64,000 bases of DNA from Orientallactaga sibirica (GCA_036365145.1 JAEOAD010000012.1:43368501-43432500); one strand, 5' to 3'. Counted from the stretch's first letter, positions 31,846 through 44,418 are shown. A program made the numbers and translations. The notes: generated by a model not told the origin, from the sequence alone.

Positions 31846-33205
31846 CTTTTTTTGCCCATGTATATGTCCATCTTCTAGGAATGAACCCAGAAATCAACAA
31901 CCCAACTCTTTCAGCAGAAATTGTACAATAATGATGAGGGAAACTGGGGTCATATTTGTGCCATGCTGACATCTGTGCTCACAGCATGACCTTTGTTGCT
32001 TTATTGGCTTTGTTAGTTGCATGCTTGCTATTTTGTTATTTCTGCAGACATAAAATAAAAATACAGATGTGTACTCTAACCTGTATTTGATTAATCCATT
32101 GCTGGTATTTCCTTTATAGGCAGAATGTAATTAACTTGAGTAGAAATCGTCCTTTGCTCAAAATTTGGTAATATAACTGATGATATTGAGAGTAACAATA
32201 CTCATTCCTCAGTGACCATCAGCATCCTAATTCTAATGATTCCATTGCTAATAATTTTGATGTAGAACATTAAGTAGATTAAGCCATATTAGCTATATTG
32301 AAAACTCAGCAATCATCTCTAAGTAGATGAATAAAGCAATGTGATAAATTGTCAAGATTCATATTTTGGTAAGTTTAATTCAACATTCTCTCACTTCAAA
32401 GTTCTGCAGTTTTTCTTGGAAGACAGTGCAAATAAGGCTTTCATGAAGCATCGATTAAATTAATTCACTACATTTGTTCTTGTTTTCTACACCTGATGCT
32501 TCAGTCTACAAATGTCCGTTGTATAATGATTATGTTTAAAGTGCACAATTGGCTCAATTCAGTTTGAGATCACTCTTTGTTGCCTCTTAAAATAAATAAA
32601 ACTAAAGGCTAAAAGCTGACAAGTATGTACACAAGGGTACATAATTTTAGAGAAAAAAATATCTCAAGAAGTAAAAACAAAATGACAAAAAAAAGTAGAG
32701 CTGTGGCCTTGAATAAATTCTTTTTGTTTAACATAGTGTCTGGTTTCATGGCACCTCTGTGGAATGAGTACTGACATGCCCTTGGTTTCTTTTCTAGCTT
32801 CTTTCCTTCCCTTGCCCTCATTTTTAAAGATGGTGGTATGTGCACTCAGTCTCTGAAGTTTTCAACAAGTTGGTTTCTTTCATGAAATAAGAAATTGAAT
32901 CAGTTTTTTTCTTTTTACAGTTTTTTAGGTTATATTTTATTTTTCCCTTGAATGTTTCTTTTTTTTTTAGGTAGATAGTTCCTGGAAGATGGTCCATTTC
33001 ATATGTGTGTGCTCAGGCTTCATCACATACTTTTAATAACTTTTTAGATTTGCCAGCTCTTTTGAGTATCATCATTTACAGAATTCTTTGGCTTTATTTG
33101 GTTTTACTTTTGGCAATCTGGATGAGCTTAGGGTAATAAGTAAAATAGTGACTAGAGAGTTCAAACTCTGGCAAATATACATCTAAGATTACTTATATTT
33201 TTTGT
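31846..33205. other. unassigned DNA, low repeat content
   Basis: No repeat family recognised. 32390-32600 has a composition and homeobox-site-like motifs (attaaattaattca) often seen in conserved non-coding elements, but this cannot be judged from one species. Confidence 0.45.
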
Positions 33206-33209
33206 ATTT

Positions 33210-33403
33210 TTAAAAATAATTTCGTTTATTTAGGAGATCTAGAGAAAGAGATTGCATGCACACTAGGGCTTCTTGCTACTACAAAGGAACTCAGCAAGCA
33301 TGTGCTTCTTTGTCCATCTGGTTTTATGCAGGTACTGTAGAATCAAACCTGGCCTGGCAGTCATTGCAAGAAAGTACCTTGTACCACTGAGCCATTCCCT
33401 TTT
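33210..33403 (-). mobile_element. DIP SINE (old)
   Basis: Minus orientation; ggaatggctcagtggtacaa head, ggacaaagaagcacatgctt body, AAATAAACG-like tail at left. Strongly diverged. Confidence 0.85.
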
Positions 33404-35062
33404 CTCTTTATTGGCATAATTGATTGATATTTTCACTGCTATATCCTAATTATCATAGCATTATTCCCTATAATAGTTTCAAGTCTTTAAAAGGAGACTT
33501 AGTGAAATATTTTAAAAGTGAGACCATACCTCAGAAAAGGAAGTTCATTATGTTTAATAGCTCACATGTTGACTCATTTTTCTAAATGAGATTAAACTAA
33601 GCATTTGTTTTTACAATGATAATAATTTTGTGTAGATAGAGATGAAGGTCACTTGTTAATTTCTTCATTGCCCTAGCAATAATGTGTGGAAAGATCTGCT
33701 ATGTTTAAAGCTGAAAACTACAATAAGTATATGAAATATTCAAATATCACCATCTGCCATCAGGTCAGATAATGGGGTGTAATAACTATGAAGCACAAAA
33801 CATAGGCTGTAAAGATTTTGAGAAAGGACAATTTTCAAGCACAGTTAAATGCACAGTTAATCATTTTTGATAGTGTGAAGACTGAAAGGGACTAACAATG
33901 AGCATGGTGGATGAACTGGATAAAGTTTAAAGAGATAGTGTTTGCAGATGTAAGACAGGAAATATTTTTGAAATGATAACTGTGTGAGTATGGCTTGAGT
34001 TGTAGAGGAATATTCAATAAGGCCTTTCTATAGTAGAGTAACTTCAAAAATTGAGGAAGAAAGATCTTGGCATATATCTTTGGGTCATGGAAAATATTCA
34101 AGTGTTTCGAAATACTTGATATTTGATTTTGAATTAGATGTTATCAGAGTCTAAAATTGAAAATAAAGTTTTCTTATTTATGAAGTCATGTCAGAGTCCC
34201 CAACACACACACTTGCACCAAGACCAATATATGGATACTATCTCTGTGTGAATGAGTAATTACACTTGTGCATATCAACATACATTTGTTATAGTGTAAG
34301 TATTCAAGTTCATAAATGTGTGTCAAAAGAGTGAACATAGAAGTCCATCATGTGTATTTATGTACTTATAAGACCTCATAGCTGAACAGATATGAATAAA
34401 AATTACAACATATGAATTCCATGGCATGAACTTAGTTGGTCACATTTCTCAATTATAATATTCTTTTACAAGAGAAAATTTCAAAAAATATAGCTTTCCC
34501 ATAAATAATATGTTATGATAAATTAATATATATAAATTGGAAATATTAAATTTCAAAATTGAATTTGATATACCTAAAAATTCCCTTACTTTTTAAAATA
34601 ATACACTTGAATATCTCCTTATTCCAATGCTTGTATCCTATAACTAGAATTTTCTAAAGGATTAAACATATGACATTTTTAAACCTCTTTTGGAGAATAT
34701 TTAATTAAATATTTCAAATAGATATTGAATTATACAACTATAAAGAAAAGGCTTAATGTCAAAATGTTCTATGCTATTTAAAGATACATAGTCTGAATCT
34801 GCAAATGTCTTTTAAGGGTTCTAAAATTTCTAAAGAGCAATTAAAATTTAACAACAAAGTGTGGTCTTTCCAGGTACTATTTATTCAACATCAGCACTGT
34901 AACAAAAAATTGTATTTCATTAGTTACTGATATATAAATATATTTAGGGATTATATTTTGGTTTTAGAAGATGCTGACATGATCATGCTCCGGATTTTAT
35001 GAAAACCTCTTATAAATCTCTTCAAATTATTAAATTCTTTATACAGGTTTTCTATTAAAACA
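33404..35062. other. unassigned AT-rich DNA
   Basis: About 1.65 kb, nothing recognised. Confidence 0.55.
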
Positions 35063-35071
35063 CAAAGCTCA

Positions 35072-35290
35072 CACTGGAGAGATGGCTTAGTGGTTAAGGT
35101 GTGAAGCCTAAGGACCCATGTTCAACTCTCCAGATCCCACTAAGCCAGACACACAAAAGGTGAGGCAAGTGTAATGTTGCACATGCCCATTAGGTGGTGC
35201 AAGCGTCTGGAGTTCAATTTCTGTGTCTGAGGTCCTTGTGCACCAGTTCTCTCTCTGTTTCTCTCTCTGTGTCTCTCTTCAAAAATAAAG
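35072..35290 (+). mobile_element. DIP SINE, long subtype
   Basis: actggagagatggcttagtg head with a ~12-bp deletion after gttaaggtg. It has the same extra module as the 16.1-kb copy (ggtgaggcaagtgtaatgtt). The CTCF-like segment has decayed to ccattaggtggtgc (35187-35200). Short similar flanks (aaagctcac and aaagcttcac) suggest a target duplication. Confidence 0.93.
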
Positions 35291-35295
35291 CTTCA

Positions 35296-36012
35296 CTACA
35301 TTGAAGCTTTTATTATTATAACATATACAATCTTTCTTTAATACTGATGTACAATTTTTATTATAGCATTCTAAATAATCTTTGATCTTCATTTTTTTTC
35401 AGCAGGAAATTATTTTTAAATTTTACTTCAGTGACATGAATGGGAAACAAAAACTAAAAATAAATAAAACCACTCTCACAAATAACTAAACAGATTTTTT
35501 TTCTTTAGACCTATGGTCCACTGTCTTCCTTCTTAAAAGAAGACAACATATTTAAGCCATTTATATATGGAGAAAAACAGAATCAAAGCTGAAGAAAAGC
35601 AATTAAGACAGAGGGTCAAGTTTAAATATGATATACGGTTACATGTAGTGATAATAGAAATATCACAGAGAAAAACAAGATTGAGATGAAGAACAGCATC
35701 TTAAACAGAAGGTCAATCTCAACTATTACATATGGTTACATGGAGTGGTATTAGAAATGAATCTTTTGTATCTACATATATATCAAACTGAATTAAAAAA
35801 TAAATGATAATAACTGATTTTATATGTCAGTATTCCTCCAGAATATCACATAACAGGGGGAGAATGATTTTAATATATTTTAAATATTAACTTTTACTTT
35901 TTGAGACAAGAGATTTTTTTTTTTTTACAAAGGAAAAAAGAACTTTGACTTTTTTATGTTAAAGCACAACCACTAAGAAGTAGAAGAAATGATGGTTATA
36001 AAAATTTGTTTT
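35296..36012. other. unassigned AT-rich DNA
   Basis: T-runs at 35388-35402 and 35917-35928. Nothing else recognised. Confidence 0.5.
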
Positions 36013-36036
36013 GGGGGAGGGAGCTGTCGGGGGGGG
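36013..36036 (+). other. G-quadruplex-prone G-rich motif
   Basis: Four G-runs (5, 3 and a run of 8 Gs that supplies two) separated by loops of 1, 7 and 1, which fits the G3+N1-7 pattern. It lies just upstream of a truncated L1. Confidence 0.55.
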
Positions 36037-36054
36037 TTCCAGCCAGTGTGTTAA

Positions 36055-37058
36055 GAGGCCTATATACTGGAATTAACTTAGATGCCCATCATTTGATAAA
36101 TGTATAATGAAGATGTGGTACACATACACACCAGAATTCTACTCAGCAGTAAGGAAAAATAATATAATCATATTTGGAGGAAAATGGACAGACTTGGAAC
36201 AGATCATACAAGTACAGAAAAAACAAATGCTGTATGTTGTCCCTCATCTGTGATTCCTAAACTGAAACAGCTTGGGTTTCAGTCATACTTGACAAGCAAC
36301 TGGAGGGGAAGATAAGAGGGATGGAGGAGGTGGGGGGAATGGAAGGGTGGGGGTAGGTGGATATATACAAAAAACCAAATCCAAAATGAATTGGTACCAT
36401 AGAAATCATCCTCCTAAAATATACTAAAAGATATATAACCCTCAATAGAAGCCTGGAGGGAACTCCTGGTAACAAGGGCCCTGGAGAGGGTAGGAAGAAG
36501 CCCAACCCTGAAACATTTGGTTCTGACTTGTGACTCCCAATACCATAAATTGGTTACAACCCACATAGCACTGTTGATTGGAGAGAGCAATGAGTCCCCA
36601 GAATGAGACAGGCTTCTCTCAAAGCACTTGATTACCCCCCAGAGGTGGAAGGTCTGACCCTTTTGCTGAAGACATCACATGTGGCTGATGCCCAAGATCT
36701 GGAAATCCGGCTAAATATGGAAGGAAGATGGTTAGCTCATGTAGTGCTGAAAAGTGCTACATAAGCTGCTGATGAAAAACTGTCAACAATGTTGTGAGCA
36801 TGCCAGGAACTGTGCCATATGAAAGCAACCAGCCTGACAATGGTGGTGCACAGCCTAGGTGGGTAACCAATGGCTGTCTGCTTGGCTAAGAGATTCACTC
36901 AGTGGAAAGGAACTGAGAACTGAAATTATGAAAGAAGTTAGGATCTTATGGAGACCAAGATTATGGTCTCCAGGGAGGAACCCCCCACTAATCTTTGGCC
37001 AAAAGTGAGGCGAGGCGACAACAATCAAAATTTGATTTCACTCTCCTTTGGAGAATCT

Positions 37059-37113
<55 letters not shown>

Positions 37114-37620
37114 AGCATCAAAAACAAAGGACAAACAAAATCTACCAACAAGATAAGAAAGCTAATTTCCTGTTAGAAGATGAACCACCGCTAGCACAGT
37201 AGCTAGGGCCCAGGCCAAACCACCGAGGAATTGGAGACATAAGCAAGAGTGCTCCTTCCACTGCAAGCCTGACAATCTGTGCCAGGGTGATGGAGACAGA
37301 AACTCAGGATACTCAAAATGCATCAAAGCAGAAATTCCGAATTTACTGAGATTTCAACACTAAGGTAGAATCACAACACACCCATCAAGTCTCAGAGAAT
37401 TTTGCAGAACGGGTGCCAGAAAAAATGTAGGAGCCACAAGGTGGGAAGGAATATCCACAGGCATTGTCCCATCTCCAATGACTGAACATCAACCATCCCA
37501 TTAAGGAGGGCCCTCAGTGGAGTAGGGGTAGGGAAGAGGGAAATGATGGTACCAACACATGATGTGTCCATACAAATTTTCTACTTGCTAAAGAAGTATA
37601 TAAATATAATAAATAGAACA
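36055..37620 (+). mobile_element. 5'-truncated L1 (copy 3), ORF2 end and 3'UTR
   Basis: Starts within the ORF2 C-terminus (ctggaattaacttagatgcc, then actcagcagtaagg) and has the family stop taa at 36258-36260 after LSLICDS. It continues with the same 3'UTR as copies 1 and 2, including a G-rich tract at 36303-36360 and accaacacatgatgtgtcca near the end. A T-run of about 50 (37060-37109) is an insertion or expansion within the 3'UTR. Confidence 0.93.
37060..37109 (+). repeat. (T)n run in L1 3'UTR
   Basis: Uninterrupted T-run where copy 1 has only tatttattttttc. It is a slippage expansion of a short T-rich site rather than a SINE tail, since no SINE body flanks it. Confidence 0.9.
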
Positions 37621-37872
37621 ATAATTAAAATATAGGAAGGGGCAAAGAATTTTGGTTTGTTTCTCAACATCCAGTCTCCATTTCTCCCCATTCATTTGTG
37701 CTAATTACTTAAATTTTGGATTGTATATTAGTTTTATATTACTTATCTAACAAGATTGTCATTTTAGACTAGCATCCCACACTCAGTAAATTAACACAGG
37801 CAATAAAATGTTAGGCCTATATTCTAACTATTCAAGGGATACTTTATTTTTTTTAATTTAATTAAATTTTTA
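37621..37872. other. unassigned AT-rich DNA
   Basis: Nothing recognised. Confidence 0.5.
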
Positions 37873-38099
37873 GGGGCTGGAGAGATGGCATAGTGGTTAA
37901 GCCCTTGCCTGTGAAGCCTAAGGACCCTGGTTCAAGGCTTTATTCTCCTGTACCCGTGTAAGCCATATGCACAAGGTGGCACATGCATCTGGAGTTTGCA
38001 GTGGCTGGAGGCCCTGGTAAGCCCATTCTCTCTCTCTATCTGTATCTATATCCCTCTGTCTGTCACTCTCAAATAAATAAATAAAAATGAACAAAAAGT
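37873..38099 (+). mobile_element. DIP SINE, left arm of inverted pair
   Basis: ggggctggagagatggcata head, cacaaggtggcacatgcatc body, CT-rich 3' part and AAATAAATAAATAAAAATG tail. Confidence 0.96.
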
Positions 38100-38292
38100 C
38101 AATTATTTATTTATTTATTTGAAAGAGAGAGAAAGAAGTAGATAAAGAGTGAGAATGGGTGCAACAGGGCCTTTGGACACTGCAAACAAACTCCAGACAC
38201 ATGTGCCATCTTGTGCAGCTGGCTTATGTGGGTCTTGGGAAATCAAACCTGGGTCCTTTGGCATCTTAGCCACTAAACTATCCCTGCAGCCC
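38100..38292 (-). mobile_element. DIP SINE, right arm of inverted pair
   Basis: Opposite orientation to its neighbour; the tails face each other. The head (agggctgcagggatagttta in minus sense) ends at 38292. Roughly three quarters of positions match the left arm by eye. Confidence 0.96.
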
Positions 38293-39341
38293 TACTTTTA
38301 TTTTTAATACAAAATGCACTTTCATTAATATTCATTTCTAACATGGCAAAGACCAAATCCAGATAGATGCTAGGCAGCAAATGTATAGCAAAAATAAAGT
38401 GAGTAGAATACCAGTATTGAAAATGCAAATATTAAGTATAAAATGGCATTATTTGAGGTATTTGAACCCTGGGTAGCTCAGTGAAAGCAAGTATTTAGGC
38501 CAATGTCAGCAAAACAAGTCCTTAATGATAATGAATTCTTAATGGTGATGAGTGTCTAGCAAACTCTCCAGGGAAGAAGAGGAAGATACCCTTTACAGTC
38601 TCTGCAGCTTAACTGGATAAAACCACTATGCAATATCCTTTTGGGAATATTATGTGCTGGCAAGTAAAATGAGATTGTCTCCAATTAAGGAAGCAAAATA
38701 AATTTATGCCACCCCTTCTATGCCATAATTGTATACATAAAGTTAAAGTGCCATTTACTTTTCTGAACGATAACAAAAACATCCAACTTAAATTGCCTCT
38801 TTAAGCATATCTGAAGGCAAAAGTCAGCAAGTTATTCTTTGGGGGCGTACCTTTCCATAGCTTTGTTGTCGGATTGTTGTTGTTGTTTGCCTTATTTCAT
38901 CACTGTTTGCTTGCACATTATCAGCTAAAGAGAAGCTCAAGGGTAGGAAGGGAACACATTTGTTGAAAAGAGGTCTGTAAGTTCTGGGCCAAGTCATTTA
39001 CTAATATACCACATGATAATGGTTAATATTTTCTGTAAAATGTAAGGTGGCATATTCCATCAATTATTTTCATTACCGAAAACAATGAATAAATTATGTC
39101 AAAATTCCCAGCAGCTTGTTGATCTCAGCAAAAGTGCTTAAAATGTGTTCTTTGACAATGTACAATGAGAACTTTTCAGGGTCACAATATAAAACAAGGT
39201 TGTTTTCTTTCCGGTGAAAGCCTTTTAGAGTCAAGGTAAGCGCTAGGCACGAACATAGCAACATATAATTTTACAGAATTCTATTATCACTTTGACACAT
39301 AGAAGGGGAAGTATACTGGAAATCATTTCCTGAAAAATAGA
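38293..39341. other. repeat-poor DNA
   Basis: No transposable element recognised over more than 1 kb. The composition is more balanced than most of the window. No exon recognised. Confidence 0.5.

Positions 39342-39398
<57 letters not shown>
39342..39398. repeat. (TA)n microsatellite
   Basis: Almost pure TA run of about 24 units, with one ACA interruption near its start. Confidence 0.96.
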
Positions 39399-39400
<2 letters not shown>

Positions 39401-40264
39401 TCACAAATTTTTTACTCTGATAAATGTTTTTGTCCAGTGACAGATCAATGTTCCTCCTAAAAAACATGCATGTTGAAGCTGCTGCCTTCATTCCACACTT
39501 TTTACAGTTGTTTGTGGAGATGTGTTTAAGAAAAAAAAAAAAAACATGCAAACAAACAAAACAAGAAAATATGTGGTTCTCACCCTTACATTGTAAGACA
39601 TTTTCTCAAGGAAGAGTTTACATTATTTTTCTTAGAGAAGATGAAATGATAAACTTTCTTACAAGATTAATCAGTTACAAAACATCATCCCAGCATCTTG
39701 TCTCATGTCATGAATGAGTTTGTTAAGTATTTCTAGGGTGAAGTGAGTTTATGTTTCAAAACATATTTTGTAAAAACAGCTGATATCAATAATACTATGA
39801 GCTATTTATTGCTATTCAGATGTGCTCCAGTAAACTAAGGATTGTTGATCAAAATTATATATATATTCAAAACAAAACTTCAATTGAGATACACTAGGTA
39901 GGACATCATGTTGATAAGTTTCATTACGTATCTTTAATAATCTCTTCTATTTCACTGAATGTTCAGTAGATTTACAAGTTATATATATATATGCTGTACA
40001 TGAAGGGATATGAAAAAAAGAAGAATTCTTTTGGAGAAGAAATATTACTTGTAGAAGAAATACAGTATTGGTGAAAAACTGACTGGCCAATGAATGGCAT
40101 TTATTCAATTACTTTTTCATTAAACATGAATGTCAATACTTTCAAGTATAAGCTAATGAAATCCTATTCTTTTGTCAAAATTGTGGTCATATTGAAGTAG
40201 ATTATGTTTGTAATTATTATAAATTACAGCACCTCATATTTATTCAGTTCTGTTAAAAAAGTCA
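39399..40264. other. unassigned AT-rich DNA
   Basis: A-run at 39530-39543 and short TA tracts. No repeat family or gene recognised. Confidence 0.5.
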
Positions 40265-40383
40265 ATTTTTGAGACAGTATTGTTTGTTTGGAAGTCAGGA
40301 AGTCCTTGAGTTCTTGATCTTCTGCCTGCATTCTGGCACATGAGTGATGTGATTACAGTCTTAAAGCACCATGCCTTCCTTTT
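40265..40383 (-). mobile_element. old B1-type SINE
   Basis: gagacagtattgtttgtttg, then ttgagttcttgatcttctgc and gattacagtcttaaagcacc follow the B1 reverse-complement order. Strongly diverged. Confidence 0.55.
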
Positions 40384-40385
40384 TT

Positions 40386-41229
40386 GAGATGATTTTTGCT
40401 CAAATAATTGAAAATCTCAATGGAATATTTATTGCATGATCAAAGTGAGTATTTGATGTAATCAATTTAACATTGCATGATACAAAATATTTCTTATCAT
40501 TTTTCATTGTGAACTATAATATGCATAACTTCAGGATTTGTAACATATATGATGATGTAGTATACTGTGGAGTTTTTTCCCACTTCAATCTGTGGTAGCA
40601 ATAAGAACTAAATAATTAAAGACATTGGATCTATATAGAAAACATATTGAGTATCTATCAATTTGCTTCTGGCTGGAAGTAGAGTGAAATCTTACTAGAA
40701 CCTGCAAGAAATAAGGATATAATGATCATTTTATATATTTCTCACGTAATATTTGAGTTTATAAGCCTCACCAACCAGAGGTCATGGTCACCTTCCATTA
40801 TATTCCTTTGTTCACAATGGAAATTCATAGGCTGTCCAGCAACTCACTGTATGCCTGGGCCTGTAAATACCAACACTATTAAGATATTAATAAAACCTCA
40901 TATCTTCAGAAAGAAGATTCAGAACCAAGGTCAGCTAAACAAAATGCTAGCAGAAAGTAGGGGTGGGGAGAGGGATACATTAGCGCACCAGGAAGATAGT
41001 ACGTCCCCAATGTAAGAAATATCATTCTGACTTTTCTATGAAAGCATTAAGATAGGGAAACTCACCTCTAGAAAATGTCGTTTAGTAGAAAAGCTTCTTT
41101 TGGGTAACAGTTCTTAAACCAAAGTTTAGACAAGCATGTAAGATTAGGAAGTCAACACTCTGACCTCAAATGAAGACCAGAACCCTCTTAGCATTTGCAT
41201 TTGGAAATATGTACTTTTCTTGCCTGAGC
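40386..41229. other. unassigned DNA
   Basis: Nothing recognised. Confidence 0.5.
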
Positions 41230-41512
41230 TTTTTTTTTTTTTTTTTTTTTTTTGAGGCAAGCCCAGAAAACAGACTGGCCATTTTTTTATGAGAGAGAAT
41301 GAAAGCAAGTGTGAGAGAAAAAGAGTGAACAAGAGAGCATTGATTGGAGCTCCAGGGCCTCCAGTCACTACAATCGAACTCCAGGTGTGTGTGCCACCTT
41401 GTGCACATGTGTGACCGTGTGCTTGCATCACCTTGTGCATCTGCCTTACTTAGGATCTGGAGCGTAGAACATGGGGTCCTTAGGTTTTGCTGGCAAGCAC
41501 CTTAACGGCTAC
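41230..41512 (-). mobile_element. DIP SINE with internal duplication, 5'-truncated; T-run at left
   Basis: The DIP body (about 41282-41512) in minus orientation has the caccttgtgca segment twice (41395-41405 and 41430-41440), an internal duplication. The head ends at the A-box region (taacggct), so the first ~20 bp are missing. A T-run of 24 (41230-41253) lies to the left, separated by ~28 bp of unassigned sequence. Confidence 0.85.
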
Positions 41513-41593
41513 AGAAGTAAACATTGCTCTGCCAGTATACTGTGGATTGTGTGGTCACTCTTGGACCCTAAATTCATTTCCAATTGTACTGGA

Positions 41594-41595
<2 letters not shown>

Positions 41596-41649
<54 letters not shown>
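41596..41649. repeat. (TA)n microsatellite
   Basis: Pure TA run of about 27 units. The Tyr-Ile open frames across it are artefacts. Confidence 0.97.
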
Positions 41650-41652
<3 letters not shown>

Positions 41653-43091
41653 AGAATTCTTCAATACACAAAGAATTAGGAGTTCTTAAGGTCAGTTCTG
41701 AGATAAACCTAGATATATTTAGATCAAACTTTGGAGCAGGTAATGTGCTCTGGTATACTTTAATCCCTAACAAATCCAAAGCAGTCAACAGGCAGCACAG
41801 GATTTACGTGAGTTTCAGTTTATACTGAGCTTTCTCACTTAGTAGCATTAAGGTGAAAGTCCCCAGAGATAACACCAAGCTAAGATGAGCTCATCTAAAT
41901 GCAACCCAGTTGTTGGGGCTTAGATAATAGCCACTGCCAAGATAATTTATGGTTCTCAAGCATTTGTTAGCATTGCTACCAAACCAGGCCTTAGCAACTG
42001 TATTAAGTCAGGATTTGACACAAGTGCAAAGTAATTTGCACAAGCTGAAAAAAGAGAGTCACAAAGAACTTTAATAATGTAACTTTTACGTGAACTTTGC
42101 CATCACCCTACTTTATAGAAGCTAATTCCTACCCTTACTTTCAAAAGACAAAGATTAATTGACCCTTCTTATCTGAGTGTTCTTCGATTAGAAATGTGCT
42201 TTTCTCACCTCTATCTTCCATCATAGATGGTGGTAGCTCAATAAAAAGATGTGCCCTGAACCAATGCTTCCATTTTTCAGAAGAGCAATATGTGCTCACA
42301 GGTTACTGCTTTTGTAAAGCTATTACTTTTACTGTCAACTCAGCTGCTGCCCCAAGATGTCTCATTAGGTAGAATAAATTGGAGCAAACAAACACAACAT
42401 CTGACCATACGACCTTCCTCCCCAAAATATCTGCTGCAATGACAATAAATAAAGAAATAACAATAATAAATAAATACGTCTGTTATCAAATATTTTAAAG
42501 GTAACTGGACAATGGGAGTTAATGATTAATAGGTGCTCCAAGAAATGTACCTTTCCATGGCACCTAAAGGAATGTGACAAGATCCTCTGTGTTACTCTGA
42601 TACTGGTAAAGGAGCAGTTGTTCAGACCTTGGTTAATTTTAACATGGAAGCTGGAGAAATGAGATTTTTAATCATATAAAACCCAAATTTTCACATGTAA
42701 ATAATGCAACTGATTTATTAATGAAAGACAGTTAAACATACCACTTGCCTTTTGGGCAGATGCTAAGTATTCTTTCTGCCAAAGCCCAGATGAAAGTTTG
42801 ATTTGAAACCAACACTAATGTTTAGATTGTGTTGTTACTTATAAAGAAGGCTTGAAGTTTGTGTTATAACTTCTTATGGAGAAATGGCCAAATCTCTTAA
42901 AATGTGCAGCCAGATAAAATAAGTAATTTGCACAAACAAATTAATAAAAACTAGCCTAAAATCCCTATCCTAAATGTTTTCTAATGAATATAACCATTAA
43001 CCCATGCCAATGTTGAAGAGCACTTACATAATGAGCTAACAATCAATCAGTGCCATCTTATATATATCATACATTTTACTTGTAAAACTAT
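41650..43091. other. repeat-poor DNA
   Basis: About 1.4 kb without any recognised element. Balanced composition in parts (41850-42350). No coding signature. Confidence 0.5.
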
Positions 43092-43305
43092 GGGGCTGGA
43101 GAGAAGGCTTAGTGGCTATGGTGCTTGTGTATGAAGCCTAAAGACCTGGACTTGATTCCCCAGTACCCATGTAAGCTAGATGCACAATGTGGCACATGAG
43201 TCTGGAGTTTGTTTTCAGTGGCTGGAGGCCCTGGCATTCTTGTTCTCTCTATGTGTCTCTTCCTTTCTCTCTCTCTCTCTCTAAAAAAATAAATAAATAA
43301 AATAT
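43092..43305 (+). mobile_element. DIP SINE
   Basis: ggggctggagagaaggctta head, cacaatgtggcacatgagtc body, CT-rich tail and AAATAAATAAATAAAAT. Confidence 0.96.
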
Positions 43306-43422
43306 TTTTTAAAATGTTACATATACAAGTAATTTCATTTCACACATACCTGCTCATCACTTAGCCTCACATACTTTTCAACATATGGAAAGAAAATGCT
43401 ATCTTGTATAATTCTACCCAAT

Positions 43423-43899
43423 TGTGATGGGATAAATTATGGATTCATTTGTTTCTGCTCACACATGTATGTTGAGGGTGTGACTTCATAATGTGTTCCT
43501 TATTGAATATAAGATTGGTACAGATTAAGCAATGAAGATTAAGTCCTTGCCTGTGTCTTATCCACATAGTCCCGATGTTCTAAAACATGGCAATGTGAAG
43601 GTGTGGCTAATAGACACAATACCAGGTGATGACAGAGGCTGTGACTGGAAAGATATAGCTGCAGTGACAGCAGAGTCCAGAGTCCATGTAGGATGGACTC
43701 CCCATCGAGGCTTGCTTAGAGCATGACTCTGCCAATGTTGAGCTTGAGTTTGCTGTCTAACTTTTAAAGTATATGACAGTATACATAAAATACATAAAAT
43801 AATATACATAAGATAGAATGTTCCCATGGATGGGAGGTAGTTGTCCTTAAAACATAGTTTGTGGAACATTATTATAGCAGCTTTTGTAAACTAACATAG
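43423..43899 (+). mobile_element. MLT1-type MaLR LTR
   Basis: Starts tgtgatgggataaattatgg, keeps cacatgtatgttgagggtgt and the gatgacagaggctgtgactg, then gaaagatatagctgcag block, and ends agtttgtggaacattattat, then agcag...gtaaactaacatag. This is the MLT1 order. Diverged and solo. The 64-codon + frame and the 103-codon minus frame across it are not genes. Confidence 0.72.
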
Positions 43900-44418
43900 T
43901 CAGTTAGATCAAATAAACTTTGGCATAACACTATATAGCTCTAAATAGTTTTCATTTTTTTCTCACATTAATTAGATCCTGAAATTTGCACTATGCAAGA
44001 AGAATAAATTGTTGCTATCTCTCCTAAATCACCCTGAAATCTAATATAATTGCTATATTATAAAGAAATGTCTAGTTATTCTTCTAAAATGCAAAACTTA
44101 AGCACAAACTAAAACTCTGAAACTCATAATGTCAATTTTGCATATTTCAGTAACTGAGACATCATTGCCATTTAGGACCTAAGTGTCATAAGGCATGGTG
44201 TAATTTTTAAAGGGTGTTATGTGATTTAGATGTGACTCAGAAAAAAAAAAAAAAACCTACAGTACTAAATAAGCTACTAAAGTCATACTTCTCAAATATA
44301 AAATTACATCACATGATCCCATACCTTGATGTACGCTATTTTAAGGCACACTGATCCAAGGAAAAACTACAAAATGGGGTTCAATATGTGAATATAGCTG
44401 TACAAGTAAGACAAGGCA
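43900..44418. other. unassigned AT-rich DNA
   Basis: Nothing recognised apart from an A-run at 44241-44255. Confidence 0.5.

Noticed and set aside
41471..41828. Open frames with long Tyr-Ile repeats (also 1526-1753, 39243-39551, 47232-47535)
   Set aside because: Translations of (TA)n arrays.
43532..43869. Overlapping sense and antisense frames of 64 and 103 codons, considered as a small gene
   Set aside because: They coincide with an MLT1-type LTR from its TG start to its actaacatag end. LTR sequence explains the composition.
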